A stretch of 64,000 bases of DNA, taken from assembly GCA_902774035.1 (NCBI GenBank), contig CACYHA010000023.1:1-64000 (forward strand). The letters are read 5' to 3'. Within the stretch, counting starts at the first letter, position 1; the number at the start of each line of letters is the position of its first letter. The translations under genes were made by a program, and so were the position numbers. This DNA is from Oscillospiraceae bacterium (lineage in GTDB: Bacteria; Bacillota; Clostridia; Oscillospirales; Acutalibacteraceae). The notes beneath the pieces were generated by a model. The model was not told the origin of the DNA. It saw only the letters and a list, made by a program, of their open reading frames with translations, and made no database searches. This document shows, piece by piece, positions 43,190 to 51,688 of the stretch.

Positions 43190-45064
43190 ATGAAAAAAAC
43201 AATCTCTTTGCTTCTGGCGCTGATCTTGCTGCTGGGAACAATGATTCCGGCATTTGCCGAAAGCGGCGAGCTTTTCGGCGCAGCGCCGTCTTTTGAAGAA
43301 GCGGCGCAGGAACAGGCTGCGCAGGCGGCGGAAGAAGCGCCGCAGATCGGCAACCGGGTTCTCTCGGAAGAAGCGGATGACACACAAACGCCTGCCGCGC
43401 AGGACACGGCGACCCCGGAGGAACCCGCAGCGCAGGATCCTGCGGCGGAAGAGCCCGCAACCGAGGAACCCGCAACCGAGGAGCCGGAAAAAACACCGTT
43501 GGAGCTGCGATCCAACGGCGACGTTCCCGTTGTGATGCTCGGCGGCGACGGCAACGATCTGTATGACGGAGACGGCAACAAGCTCTATACCTTCCCGCAG
43601 ATCATCGCTGCCTTTGCAACGGGACAGGAAGGCGTGATCCCCGACGGGTTCGATCTGAAGGAATCCTTCACGACTGTTTTGAAGACCTATGTGAAAGGCA
43701 TCCTCACGTTCCGCGAAGAGCAATTCTACGACGCGCTGGAAGCGGAGGTCCGCAAGCTCACCGCGCCGATCCAGATGGATGAAAACGGCGATCCGCGCAA
43801 CAACTCCGGCGTTTCGGCGCATGACAAAGAAGCCAACGAAAAGCGGATGACAACGCCGAACCCGAACGGTCCGTACAACATCGTCTCCTATATTTTCGAT
43901 TACGACTGGCGACGCTCGCCGATGGAAATCGCGGACGAGCTGGACGCCTTCATCGAAGCAGTCTGCGAGATGACCGGGAAGCAGCAGATCAGCCTCGTCG
44001 GCCGCTGCCTCGGGACAAACTTTGTGCTGGCGTATCTCACAAAATACGGTTACAAGAACCGCATTCGCGGCCTCGGACTGGACGTTGGCATGATGCACGG
44101 TCAGGACGCGCTGAGCGAATCCATCAGCGGCAAGTTTTCCACCGACGGCAACGCGATCCTGCGCTATCTGGCCGACATGGAGATCACCCCCGACGACTGG
44201 CTGAAGGATCTGATCATCTTTATGGAACGGGCGCATATTTTTGACAATATCAACGCCTCCGTCAAAGCAAAGATCTATGCCAAAACCGCAAAAGGCGTGA
44301 CCAGCGCGCTGGCCATGTCCACGCTTTTCACCATGCCTGGCTTCTGGACGTGCGTGAGCAACCGGGACTATGACGCGGCGATGAACTATGTTTTCGGCAA
44401 AAACGGCAGCGCAAAGCGGCAAAAATACGCCGGTCTGATCCAAAAAATCGAAGCCTACCACCATCAGGTACAGCTTCCGATGGACGACATGCTGAAGCAA
44501 TTCGCCGCGGACGGCGGAAAGCTCGCGCTCGTTGTGAAATACGGCTATCAGCTCATGCCGATGTGCGATTCCAGAAATCTGGCCGCCGACACCTTTGTCA
44601 GCGTGAAAAACGCCTCTCTCGGCGCAACCACTTCGCTGAATTACAACACGCTTTCGGAAGAATACATCAGCAGCCGCGAAGCACTGGGTCTCGGCAAATA
44701 TATTTCCCCCGACAAAAAGATCGACGCTTCCACGTGTATGTTCCCGGACTACACCTGGTTCATCAAGAATATAGAGCACGCAACCTACATTCAAAAAGAA
44801 TACGAACTGCTCTACACCGTGATCACCGGCGACGAGCAATACACTGTGGATGATTTTGACTGCACACAGTTCCTCGTCAAGGAAAAAGACGCGACAACCA
44901 ATACGCCTGTGCCGATGACGGCGGAGAATTCCGCCACGGAAAACTGGGAGACCGTGGCAGACACAACGCCGAGCTTTTTGGAGCGCCTTTCCGGGTTCTT
45001 TGAAGCGCTGCGCAGACTGCTGGGTGATCTCTTCGTCCTGCTTGGCGAAAGAATGAAAGCGTAG
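43190..45064 (+). CDS. secreted lipase-like alpha/beta hydrolase with Cys at the nucleophile position
   Basis: The 624-residue protein has a signal peptide (MKKTISLLLALILLLGTMIPAFAE) and an acidic repetitive linker (residues 35-100, EEPA/TEEP repeats). The alpha/beta hydrolase follows: VVMLGGDGNDLYDG and the nucleophile elbow SLVGRCLGTNFVLAYL. The standard G-x-S-x-G is here G-R-C-L-G, with Cys273 where Ser normally acts. Other segments (DYDWRRSPMEIADELDAFIE) resemble the LCAT/lipase group. A C-terminal segment of charged helices follows. It may be inactive, a Cys hydrolase, or a binding protein. It ends just before a convergent terminator. Confidence 0.8.
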   Translation: MKKTISLLLALILLLGTMIPAFAESGELFGAAPSFEEAAQEQAAQAAEEAPQIGNRVLSEEADDTQTPAAQDTATPEEPAAQDPAAEEPATEEPATEEPEKTPLELRSNGDVPVVMLGGDGNDLYDGDGNKLYTFPQIIAAFATGQEGVIPDGFDLKESFTTVLKTYVKGILTFREEQFYDALEAEVRKLTAPIQMDENGDPRNNSGVSAHDKEANEKRMTTPNPNGPYNIVSYIFDYDWRRSPMEIADELDAFIEAVCEMTGKQQISLVGRCLGTNFVLAYLTKYGYKNRIRGLGLDVGMMHGQDALSESISGKFSTDGNAILRYLADMEITPDDWLKDLIIFMERAHIFDNINASVKAKIYAKTAKGVTSALAMSTLFTMPGFWTCVSNRDYDAAMNYVFGKNGSAKRQKYAGLIQKIEAYHHQVQLPMDDMLKQFAADGGKLALVVKYGYQLMPMCDSRNLAADTFVSVKNASLGATTSLNYNTLSEEYISSREALGLGKYISPDKKIDASTCMFPDYTWFIKNIEHATYIQKEYELLYTVITGDEQYTVDDFDCTQFLVKEKDATTNTPVPMTAENSATENWETVADTTPSFLERLSGFFEALRRLLGDLFVLLGERMKA

Positions 45065-45085
45065 CTTCTCCCCTCCTCCCCTTCT

Positions 45086-45150
45086 AAAAAAAGAAAAGCG
45101 CCTGCTGTGCCGTTTCGGCCGTTTGCAGGCGCTGCATTTTTATGTTTTTG
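45086..45150. terminator. bidirectional terminator between convergent genes
   Basis: GCGCCTGC (45098-45105) pairs with GCAGGCGC (45125-45132), with an A tract on the left and T tract on the right. Confidence 0.85.
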
Positions 45151-45151
45151 C

Positions 45152-47029
45152 TCAATCCATTGCGTCGCGCATAGGCTTTGCGACATCCAGCAGCCTTGTC
45201 AGGATCCCGTCGCGTTCCCCGTCCGGCGCTTCCAGCGATTGATGGTGTGCTTCCAGCACACAGTCGCCGAGATAGCCGATCTCCTTCAGCGTTCGGCTGA
45301 AGAGATTCCAGTCGATCGTTCCGTCACCGGGGATCAGGTGGCCGTCGCCGCTGCCGTCGTTGTCCTGAATGTGCAGCGAGAGCGGAACCGTTTTGCATTT
45401 TTTGAGTATGTCCGGCGCATAACCGCAGCACCAGGCGTGACCCACATCGAAACACCAGCCGAACCACGGGGAATCCACCTTTTTGACCAGCTTAGCGATG
45501 TTGCGCGGGTTCTTTGACGCGCCCCAGAGAATGTTTTCGGAAAGCAGAACCACGCCGCATTCCTCAGCCTTTTGCAGCCAGGGACGGATCGCGTCGGCAT
45601 TGACAGAAAGAAAACGGCGCACGCTGTTGATGGTTTTTCCGTTTTCGTCGTGCCAGATGGGATGCACCACCAGATAGGCTGCGCCGAGGGCGGCGGCAGT
45701 TTCGATGGAACGGCCGAGCCATGCGCCGTCCGCTTCGCCGGGCGCGTGAGCATGGGTGAAAACGATTCCGGCTTTTTCGGCGCGATCCTTCAGTGCCTCT
45801 GCCCAAGCGAGATAATCATCCGAAAGGAAGGGCGAGGTCTCGTCATAGATCCAGTAATCAAAGCCCATGTCAATGCCCTCATAGCCGAGGGACGCAAGAC
45901 GATCCACCGCGGTTTCCGCCGGGTAGCCTTTCTCGAACACATCCGTGGTCGTGACGATCCTGCGCGTCATGGCGATCACCTGCGAGCCATCCATGGCGAC
46001 ATAGCTTTTTTTCACGCCGAGCTGCTTGATCCAATCGCGCACCTCCAACGTCAGCAAATTGCCGTTCCGGTTATCCCAGACCCAGGAGGGCGTCGGCCAA
46101 AGGCAGATCTCCGGCGCGACCGCCTCATAAAAATCGCGATCCACTCCTTCCTGCCCATGGTGCGCCATTTTGCAGATGTCGCAGTTCAAAAGGCCGCTGT
46201 CCTTCCAGTTTTCCAGCGTTTTTTTGCCGGCGCTGACGCCCGCGTCGCCCGTGAACAGCACGCTCGTTCCGCTGAGATCCATACGGAAGATCAAAGAGCT
46301 GTCGTTGCAGCCCGTGAACGCCGGGTCAAATGTATAGAGCACCGTGAAATCCGCTTTGCCGATGCTGAATTTGTCGCCGTCGTGCAAAACCTGCACCTTT
46401 TCGGCAAACTGCGGCCGCAGACGTTCGAATTCGCAGACGTCGTTTTCGCTTTCCGTGTCGTCAACGGCGGCGTAAAAGCCGACGGGCGCATAGTTCAGGC
46501 AGACCTTGTCAAAGGTCAGTTTGTCGGCGCGGTTTTCCGCGATCTCATAGAATACCTGCACATGATCGTCGTGAGGATGGGTCAGGAACCAGGCGTCGAT
46601 GTGCGGCTGCTTTTGGCCGGTCGCTGCGCGCAGGTAGGCAAGGAAATAATCGGTCTCAAAGCTGTGGCCGCCGTCGATGACGAACACCTTGCCGTCCTCT
46701 GTTGTGATAATGTAGCTGTCTAAGATGGTATCCCGAACCGATTTGAGTTGATGGATGGCGTTGCGGTTTATCGTGCACTGCACGCCCTCTTTTTTCACCT
46801 CATGACGCGCTTTCATGGCGTTCCAGCCTCCTTTGACGTTGCTGAAAAACTGTTTGCATCCGTTTCCGATGTTTTGAAAAAACGCAGCAAACCCGTTTTT
46901 GTTTTCTTCCCCGGATGAGGCCATTTCGGCGCCCGGTTCTCCCACCGCGGCAAACGCCGGCGCACCGAGCGCAAACAGAAGCGTCAAAGCCAGCAGCAGC
47001 GCGAGCACAGATTTTGCGTTATTTTTCAT
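45152..47029 (-). CDS. secreted metallo-beta-lactamase / TIM-barrel fusion
   Basis: The 625-residue protein has a signal peptide (about 1-27). A metallo-beta-lactamase domain follows with THPHDDHV, DGDKFSIGKADF and FTGDAGVS; residues 95-350 resemble ComEC-type or hydrolase MBLs. From residue 354 (MTRRIVTTTDVFEKG) a xylose-isomerase-like TIM barrel follows, with HAHAPGEA, LLSENILWG, WCFDVGHAW and LSLHIQDNDG, the order of sugar-phosphate isomerase/epimerase proteins. The junction contains AGGTGATCGCCATG, that is, a ribosome site and start for a free-standing TIM protein. The gene starts after GGGAGACG. Confidence 0.85.
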   Translation of the reverse strand: MKNNAKSVLALLLALTLLFALGAPAFAAVGEPGAEMASSGEENKNGFAAFFQNIGNGCKQFFSNVKGGWNAMKARHEVKKEGVQCTINRNAIHQLKSVRDTILDSYIITTEDGKVFVIDGGHSFETDYFLAYLRAATGQKQPHIDAWFLTHPHDDHVQVFYEIAENRADKLTFDKVCLNYAPVGFYAAVDDTESENDVCEFERLRPQFAEKVQVLHDGDKFSIGKADFTVLYTFDPAFTGCNDSSLIFRMDLSGTSVLFTGDAGVSAGKKTLENWKDSGLLNCDICKMAHHGQEGVDRDFYEAVAPEICLWPTPSWVWDNRNGNLLTLEVRDWIKQLGVKKSYVAMDGSQVIAMTRRIVTTTDVFEKGYPAETAVDRLASLGYEGIDMGFDYWIYDETSPFLSDDYLAWAEALKDRAEKAGIVFTHAHAPGEADGAWLGRSIETAAALGAAYLVVHPIWHDENGKTINSVRRFLSVNADAIRPWLQKAEECGVVLLSENILWGASKNPRNIAKLVKKVDSPWFGWCFDVGHAWCCGYAPDILKKCKTVPLSLHIQDNDGSGDGHLIPGDGTIDWNLFSRTLKEIGYLGDCVLEAHHQSLEAPDGERDGILTRLLDVAKPMRDAMD

Positions 47030-47058
47030 TGTCCGTCTCCCTTCGCCGTGATAGCTTT

Positions 47059-47087
47059 ATGATACACCTGCCGTCTTTAAATTGCAA
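47059..47087 (-). promoter_or_regulatory. promoter of the MBL-TIM gene
   Basis: On the minus strand TTGCAA (47087-47082) and TATCAT (47064-47059) are 17 bases apart. Confidence 0.65.
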
Positions 47088-47140
47088 CCGAAAAAGCACC
47101 GAAAAAAGACGGCGCTTTGTAAAAAAACTGTAAAATGTCC

Positions 47141-47169
47141 TTGCGCAGCGGGAGATCGGATGGTATAAT
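47141..47169 (+). promoter_or_regulatory. promoter of the WbsX-like gene
   Basis: TTGCGC (47141-47146) and TATAAT (47164-47169) are 17 bases apart. Confidence 0.7.
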
Positions 47170-47191
47170 GCAGAAAAAGGGGGTCGTTAGA

Positions 47192-48295
47192 ATGAAACGA
47201 TATGATGTTGCGGCCTACATCTGGCCGTCCTATACCGGAAAAGAACCGCGTTCGCGCCAGTTCTGGGAGCAGGGCATCGGCGAATGGCAGTCCGTCCTTT
47301 CGGCCGAGAGCCGCGTCGAGGGGCAGATCCTGCCGCGCAGACCGCTTTGGGGCACGGTGGACGAGGCTGACCCGAAGGTGATGGAGTTCCAGATCAAAGA
47401 AGCGCTGCGCCACGGCGTGAACGTCTTCATCTATGACTGGTACTGGTATGACCGCCGCCCGTTTTTGGAGCAGTGCCTTGACGAGGGCTTTCTCGGCGCG
47501 CCGAACAACACGGACATGCAGTTCTATCTCATGTGGGCCAACCACGACGCAGGCTACACCTGGGACAAGCGGCAATCGGGACTTGACGAGATCATCTGGC
47601 TCGGCTCGCAGCCACGCGAGGAATTTGACCGCATCTGCCGCCGGGTGATCGACCTTTATTTCAAACGGCCGAACTACTATAAGATCAACGGCTGCCCGGT
47701 GTTTATGATCTATGAGATGAGCAACCTTGTCAGAGGGCTCGGCAGCATTGAAAAAACGCGGGAGGCGCTGGAGCATTTCCGTACGCTGACAAAGGAAGCG
47801 GGCTTCCCCGGTCTGCATCTGCAGGCGACGATCTATTCCGAGCACGCAGTCAATGTCAGCGGTGTGGATTCCGCGCGGGAGGGCTCCACAAAGGACATGG
47901 TGGAGCTGCTGGGCTTCGATTCCGTGACGCACTATCAGTTCTGCCATTTTGTTGACTGCAACCGGGATTATCTGGAGATTTTGCCCGATGTTCAAAAGGA
48001 GTGGGATCGCATCCGCGCCGAATACAAGGTCCCCTATTATCCGCACATGACGATCGGCTGGGACAACAACCCCCGCCACCTGTTTTTGACGTGGCCGATC
48101 ATGAAAAACAACACGCCGGAGAATTTCAAGAAGGGGTTGGAGATGGCGAAGGACTTTGTCGACCGCTATTGCGGCGACGTGCCGCTGATCACGATCAACT
48201 CCTGGAACGAATGGACCGAGATGAGCTATCTGGAGCCGGACGATGTGTACGGCTACGGCTATCTGGAAGCCGTGCGCGACGTGTTCTGCGAATAA
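47192..48295 (+). CDS. GH99-like / WbsX-family protein
   Basis: The 367-residue protein begins MKRYDVAAYIWPSYTG after GGGGG. It has GVNVFIYDWYWYDRRPFLEQ, the conserved VFMIYEM and SWNEWTEMSYLEPD at the C-terminal end of the barrel, matching the WbsX/GH99-like group of glycan-active TIM-barrel enzymes. It lacks a signal peptide, so it works on imported or internal glycan. A large palindromic element lies behind it. Confidence 0.84.
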   Translation: MKRYDVAAYIWPSYTGKEPRSRQFWEQGIGEWQSVLSAESRVEGQILPRRPLWGTVDEADPKVMEFQIKEALRHGVNVFIYDWYWYDRRPFLEQCLDEGFLGAPNNTDMQFYLMWANHDAGYTWDKRQSGLDEIIWLGSQPREEFDRICRRVIDLYFKRPNYYKINGCPVFMIYEMSNLVRGLGSIEKTREALEHFRTLTKEAGFPGLHLQATIYSEHAVNVSGVDSAREGSTKDMVELLGFDSVTHYQFCHFVDCNRDYLEILPDVQKEWDRIRAEYKVPYYPHMTIGWDNNPRHLFLTWPIMKNNTPENFKKGLEMAKDFVDRYCGDVPLITINSWNEWTEMSYLEPDDVYGYGYLEAVRDVFCE

Positions 48296-48346
48296 GGAAA
48301 CAACTGAACAAACCGACCGCCGAAAAAACTCTGAACAGAGCCCCAA

Positions 48347-48552
48347 GGGGCTCCTTTCGTAAAGATGTGCCGCCCGTAAAGCGACTCTTTTCCGCGATAA
48401 CAGCGTTAAGAAAAACGACAAGGCGTCAGCCTTTGTCGGTTTTCTGTGCCTTGTTCTCACGAAAAATAGTCTGCTTTACGGGTGCGAAGCAGTTTTTGAA
48501 GTGCAAAAATTTCTTCCTTCAAAAACCGACACATCCTTACGGAAGGAGCCCC
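48347..48552. repeat. multi-arm inverted-repeat element C
   Basis: The outer stem runs over 23 bases (48347-48369 with 48530-48552; GGGGCTCC...GATGTG against CACATCC...GGAGCCCC) with two mismatches. Inside, CCCGTAAAGC (48373-48382) pairs with GCTTTACGGG (48473-48482). That arm holds another long hairpin (GAAAAACGACAAGGC with GCCTTTGTCGGTTTTC, 48410-48444). A third arm is GTTTTTGAAG with CTTCAAAAAC (48492-48526). It lies between convergent genes and has no coding frame. Confidence 0.8.
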
Positions 48553-48570
48553 AACGGCGGCCGATTTTTA

Positions 48571-49275
48571 TTATTTTATTTTTCTCACGATGCACAGCGG
48601 CGTGCTCTGACTCCCCTGCCCCAGCGGATTGTCGCGGAAGACCTGCCTGCAGAATGCGGCCGGGATGTCGCGGCTGCTGCGGCCGAGAACATTGACGCCG
48701 ATGTCGTTCGCATCGATCACGACCACGCCGCAGCCGACAAGCTGCGCAAGCTCGCCCGCGACCTTGTTCGGTTTTTTCGGCGCAAGCTTCGCAAAGTGGT
48801 TGTACGGCGGGATCGTGCAGTCGCAGGGGCCGTCGATGGCGCGCGCTTTCGTTCCGGCCACGCGGTAAAACACCCCGCGCACGCCGAAGGGCTTCGTCGC
48901 CGCGGAGCAGGTTGCGGCCAGCAGCATCCGCGGCAGACCGACGTCGCGCAGAGCGAGCTCCATTGTCCACGGCGAACCGAGGCCGATCCCGTAGGGAGAT
49001 TTATAAACAAAACGGCACAGCAGATTCGCCAGCGGAGAGGGCCGGATGCTGTCAATGTTGAACGCGCGGTTCTGGCAGATGGCGATGATCTTTTCGCTGA
49101 CGAACAGCAAATCGCCGGGCTTTGTTTTTCCGCAGACGTACTGCCGCATGATCTCCGAAAGGCTTTCGCCGCAGCGGATCACATGGGTGCGGATCGGATA
49201 ACGGGCGAAGACGCCCCGGTCGGTTTCGATGGTCAGCGCTTTGCCCTCGTTGGGCGAAGATGGGAACTCATTCAT
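48571..49275 (-). CDS. CofE-like (coenzyme F420-0 gamma-glutamyl ligase family) protein
   Basis: The 234-residue protein starts after AAGGAG. It has GDLLFVSEKIIAICQNRAF, SPYGIGLGSPWTMELALRDVG and VVVIDANDIGVNVLGRS, which match F420-0 ligase-like proteins (CofE family). These ligases add glutamate to F420 or related cofactors. No other F420 gene is visible here, and orphan members occur in clostridia; the substrate may be a different cofactor. It converges with the WbsX gene across element C. Confidence 0.74.
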   Translation of the reverse strand: MNEFPSSPNEGKALTIETDRGVFARYPIRTHVIRCGESLSEIMRQYVCGKTKPGDLLFVSEKIIAICQNRAFNIDSIRPSPLANLLCRFVYKSPYGIGLGSPWTMELALRDVGLPRMLLAATCSAATKPFGVRGVFYRVAGTKARAIDGPCDCTIPPYNHFAKLAPKKPNKVAGELAQLVGCGVVVIDANDIGVNVLGRSSRDIPAAFCRQVFRDNPLGQGSQSTPLCIVRKIK

Positions 49276-49430
49276 GGGATCGCTCCTTCCTTTTTCCGAT
49301 AGTATTTCCAAAAACGCGCGGTTTTTCGACAAAAAGAACAACCGGAAGAAAAAGGCAATCACTGATCACAAAGGAGCAAAATGATGCTGTTCCGAAAACA
49401 GCTTTCAACGCCGCGTTCACAAAAATCGGC

Positions 49431-49459
49431 TTGTTTTTCGCGGCGGATTGTGTTACAAT
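49431..49459 (+). promoter_or_regulatory. promoter of the GH13 gene
   Basis: TTGTTT (49431-49436) and TACAAT (49454-49459) are 17 bases apart. Confidence 0.65.
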
Positions 49460-49485
49460 GTAAAAAAAGACAGGGAGATGTTTGG

Positions 49486-51153
49486 ATGGAACGGAAACAA
49501 TGGTACAAAGATATCGCCGTTTATCAGATCTGGCCACGCTCGTTCTGCGACGGCAACGGCGACGGCATCGGCGATCTGACAGGCGTGATTGGCAAACTGG
49601 ATTACATCAAGAGCCTTGGCGTGGACGCGATCTGGTTCTCGCCGCTTTACCCCTCGCCGAACGCGGACTACGGCTACGACATCGCTGACTACCGCGACAT
49701 CAGCAGCGACTACGGCACGCTGGAACAGTTCAAAACGCTGCTTGACGAGGCGCACAAGCGCGATCTGAAGGTCATTATGGATCTTGTAATCAACCACACG
49801 AGCGACCAGCACAAGTGGTTCCAGGCGAGCAAGGATCCCGCCAGCCCCTATCACAGCTACTATTTTTGGCGGCAGGGCCGCAAGGGCGGCAAAAAGGAGC
49901 CGAACAACTGGCTTTCCACCTTCCAGGGCAAGGCGTGGGAATTCTGCAAAGAAAACGGCCTGTATTATCTGCATGTGTTCGCCAAAGAGCAGCCGGATCT
50001 GAACATGGACAACCCGAAGGTGCGCGAAGAGGTCAAAGACATCATCCGCTTCTGGCTCGACCTCGGCGTGGACGGCTTCCGCGAAGACGTGATCACCTTC
50101 ATCTCCAAAAAAGAGGGCCTGCCAAACGGCTTCCCCCTGCCGACGGCCACAGGCATCGAGCACTACATGAACGGCCCGCACCTGCATAAGTATCTGGAGG
50201 AGTTTCGCGCCGTGCAGGAGGAATATGACTGCTTCACCGTCGGCGAGGCGCCGATGATGACGCCGAAGCGCGCCCTGCAGTTCATCGGCGAAGACGGCCA
50301 CCGCGTGCTGGACATGATGTTCCATTTCGAGCACATGAACTGCGACAACATCATGACGAACTTTTTGCGCACGCCCTTCCGCCCCGGCAAGCTCAAGAAG
50401 GTCTACAACAACTGGCAGACCGGGCTTTACGGCAAGGCGTGGAACGCAAACTACATTGAAAACCACGACCAGCCGCGCATCATCAGCCGCTACGGCAGCG
50501 AAAAATACCGCGTCAAGAGCGGCAAGATGCTGGCGACGATGTACATTTTGCAGAGCGGCACGCCGTTCATCTATCAGGGGCAGGAGATCGGTATGCTCAA
50601 CGCGAACATCCCGACGATCGACCGCTACAAGGACGTGTCCTCGATCAACACCTACAACCTGATGAAAAAGCTGCATGTGCCCGACAAATTCGCCATGTGG
50701 CTGATCCAATACGCCTCGCGCGACAACGCGCGCACCCCGGTGCAATGGAGCGACGAAAAGAACGCGGGCTTCACGACGGCGGACGAACCATGGTTCGAGG
50801 TCAATCCGAACTACACCGAGATCAATGTGGCCGCTGCAGAAGCCGACCCCGACTCCCTGCTGCACTATTACCGCAAGCTGCTGCAGTTCCGCAAGGACAA
50901 CGCCATCGTGCGCTACGGCGATTTCAAGCTGCTCAAGACGAATAAGGAGGTCTTTGCCTATCTGCGCACCTACAAAGGACAAAAGCTGCTGGTGGTCAAC
51001 TCCTTCAGCGAGCAGCCCCAGGAATTCCGCGCGCCGGAGGACTTTGAGCTGCTGGACGACGAGCTGGCGCTGGCCAACTATGAGCGGAACATGACCGTTC
51101 ACAACGGCTTTTTGCTGCGGCCCTATGAGACAAGAGTTTATCTGAAAGGCTGA
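49486..51153 (+). CDS. malL: alpha-glucosidase / oligo-1,6-glucosidase (GH13)
   Basis: The 555-residue enzyme starts MERKQWYKDIAVYQIWPRSF after AGGGAG. The GH13 regions are GFREDVIT (Asp near 200), FTVGEAPMM (Glu near 252) and ENHDQPRI (Asp near 328), the spacing of oligo-1,6-glucosidases. It hydrolyses short alpha-glucosides such as isomaltose, panose or maltose in the cytoplasm. It is alone under its promoter and ends at a strong terminator. Confidence 0.92.
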   Translation: MERKQWYKDIAVYQIWPRSFCDGNGDGIGDLTGVIGKLDYIKSLGVDAIWFSPLYPSPNADYGYDIADYRDISSDYGTLEQFKTLLDEAHKRDLKVIMDLVINHTSDQHKWFQASKDPASPYHSYYFWRQGRKGGKKEPNNWLSTFQGKAWEFCKENGLYYLHVFAKEQPDLNMDNPKVREEVKDIIRFWLDLGVDGFREDVITFISKKEGLPNGFPLPTATGIEHYMNGPHLHKYLEEFRAVQEEYDCFTVGEAPMMTPKRALQFIGEDGHRVLDMMFHFEHMNCDNIMTNFLRTPFRPGKLKKVYNNWQTGLYGKAWNANYIENHDQPRIISRYGSEKYRVKSGKMLATMYILQSGTPFIYQGQEIGMLNANIPTIDRYKDVSSINTYNLMKKLHVPDKFAMWLIQYASRDNARTPVQWSDEKNAGFTTADEPWFEVNPNYTEINVAAAEADPDSLLHYYRKLLQFRKDNAIVRYGDFKLLKTNKEVFAYLRTYKGQKLLVVNSFSEQPQEFRAPEDFELLDDELALANYERNMTVHNGFLLRPYETRVYLKG

Positions 51154-51241
51154 ACCACGCAAAAATGCTCCAGCAAGAAAACGGTCATTCCGACGAACCG
51201 CAGAGGAGCCGCCTCTGCGCGAGGAACCAAAAACGCAAAAA

Positions 51242-51274
51242 ACGAGCGCTCGAAATCCGGAGCGCTCGTTTTTC
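51242..51274. terminator. bidirectional terminator between GH13 and peptide gene 1
   Basis: ACGAGCGCTC pairs with GAGCGCTCGT around an 8-base loop, followed by TTTTTC on the plus strand and an A run before it, serving both genes. Another 7-bp hairpin (GCAGAGG/CCTCTGC) precedes it. Confidence 0.85.
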
Positions 51275-51288
51275 AATCTTTGGTTGCC

Positions 51289-51465
51289 TTATTCTTCTTC
51301 CTGTGCTTCCGCTTCTTCGGCTGCTTTGCCGAGCAGGGACGCAATCAGATCCTTGAGCTTGCTGAACAGATCGCCTTTCGACGGATCGAACGCGGAGATC
51401 ACGCGCTGCATCTCTTCCATGATCGTGTTCCAAAAATCGGAAATGCCTCTGAGAACCTTTGCCAT
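51289..51465 (-). CDS. small acidic amphipathic peptide 1
   Basis: The 58-residue product starts MAKVLRGISDFWNTIMEEMQ after AAGGAGG. The first two thirds form a helix with hydrophobic residues every three to four positions; then comes DPSKGDLFSKLKDLIASL and an acidic tail (AAEEAEAQEEE). It lacks a signal peptide and cysteines. It clearly resembles peptide 2 (MA-V, DF, FD--G, FxKLKDxI, GKAAE). It has its own promoter, hairpin in the leader and terminator. I know of no named family. Confidence 0.8.
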   Translation of the reverse strand: MAKVLRGISDFWNTIMEEMQRVISAFDPSKGDLFSKLKDLIASLLGKAAEEAEAQEEE

Positions 51466-51480
51466 AATGTATTCCTCCTT

Positions 51481-51499
51481 ACAACACATTTCGTGTTGT
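51481..51499 (-). promoter_or_regulatory. hairpin before the ribosome site of peptide gene 1
   Basis: ACAACAC and GTGTTGT form a 7-bp stem with a 5-base loop just upstream of the AAGGAGG site. It may stabilise the mRNA, control translation or be an operator. Confidence 0.55.
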
Positions 51500-51503
51500 A
51501 TAT

Positions 51504-51532
51504 ATTATATCACGTTCCCGTGCGCCGCGCAA
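51504..51532 (-). promoter_or_regulatory. promoter of peptide gene 1
   Basis: On the minus strand TTGCGC (51532-51527) and TATAAT (51509-51504) are 17 bases apart. Confidence 0.85.
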
Positions 51533-51642
51533 GAGGAGAATTGTAAATTTTTCGTCAAAGTCAGCGACGATGCGCTCAGCAGCACAACCCCGGGGCAACT
51601 TTGCTCGCCGATCTTTACACACCGGGTGCATCATCAGTGACC

Positions 51643-51671
51643 AAAACAAAACCGCCGGTGCGACCGACGGC
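51643..51671 (-). terminator. terminator of peptide gene 2
   Basis: On the minus strand GCCGTCGGT pairs (two wobbles) with ACCGGCGGT, followed by TTTTGTTTT. Confidence 0.65.
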
Positions 51672-51688
51672 TTGCAATGGTTTTTCAA

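Noticed and set aside
49381-49485. An N-terminal extension of the GH13 enzyme with a good ribosome site before 49381
   Set aside because: The canonical GH13 start is at 49486, with its own ribosome site, and the likely promoter lies inside the extension.
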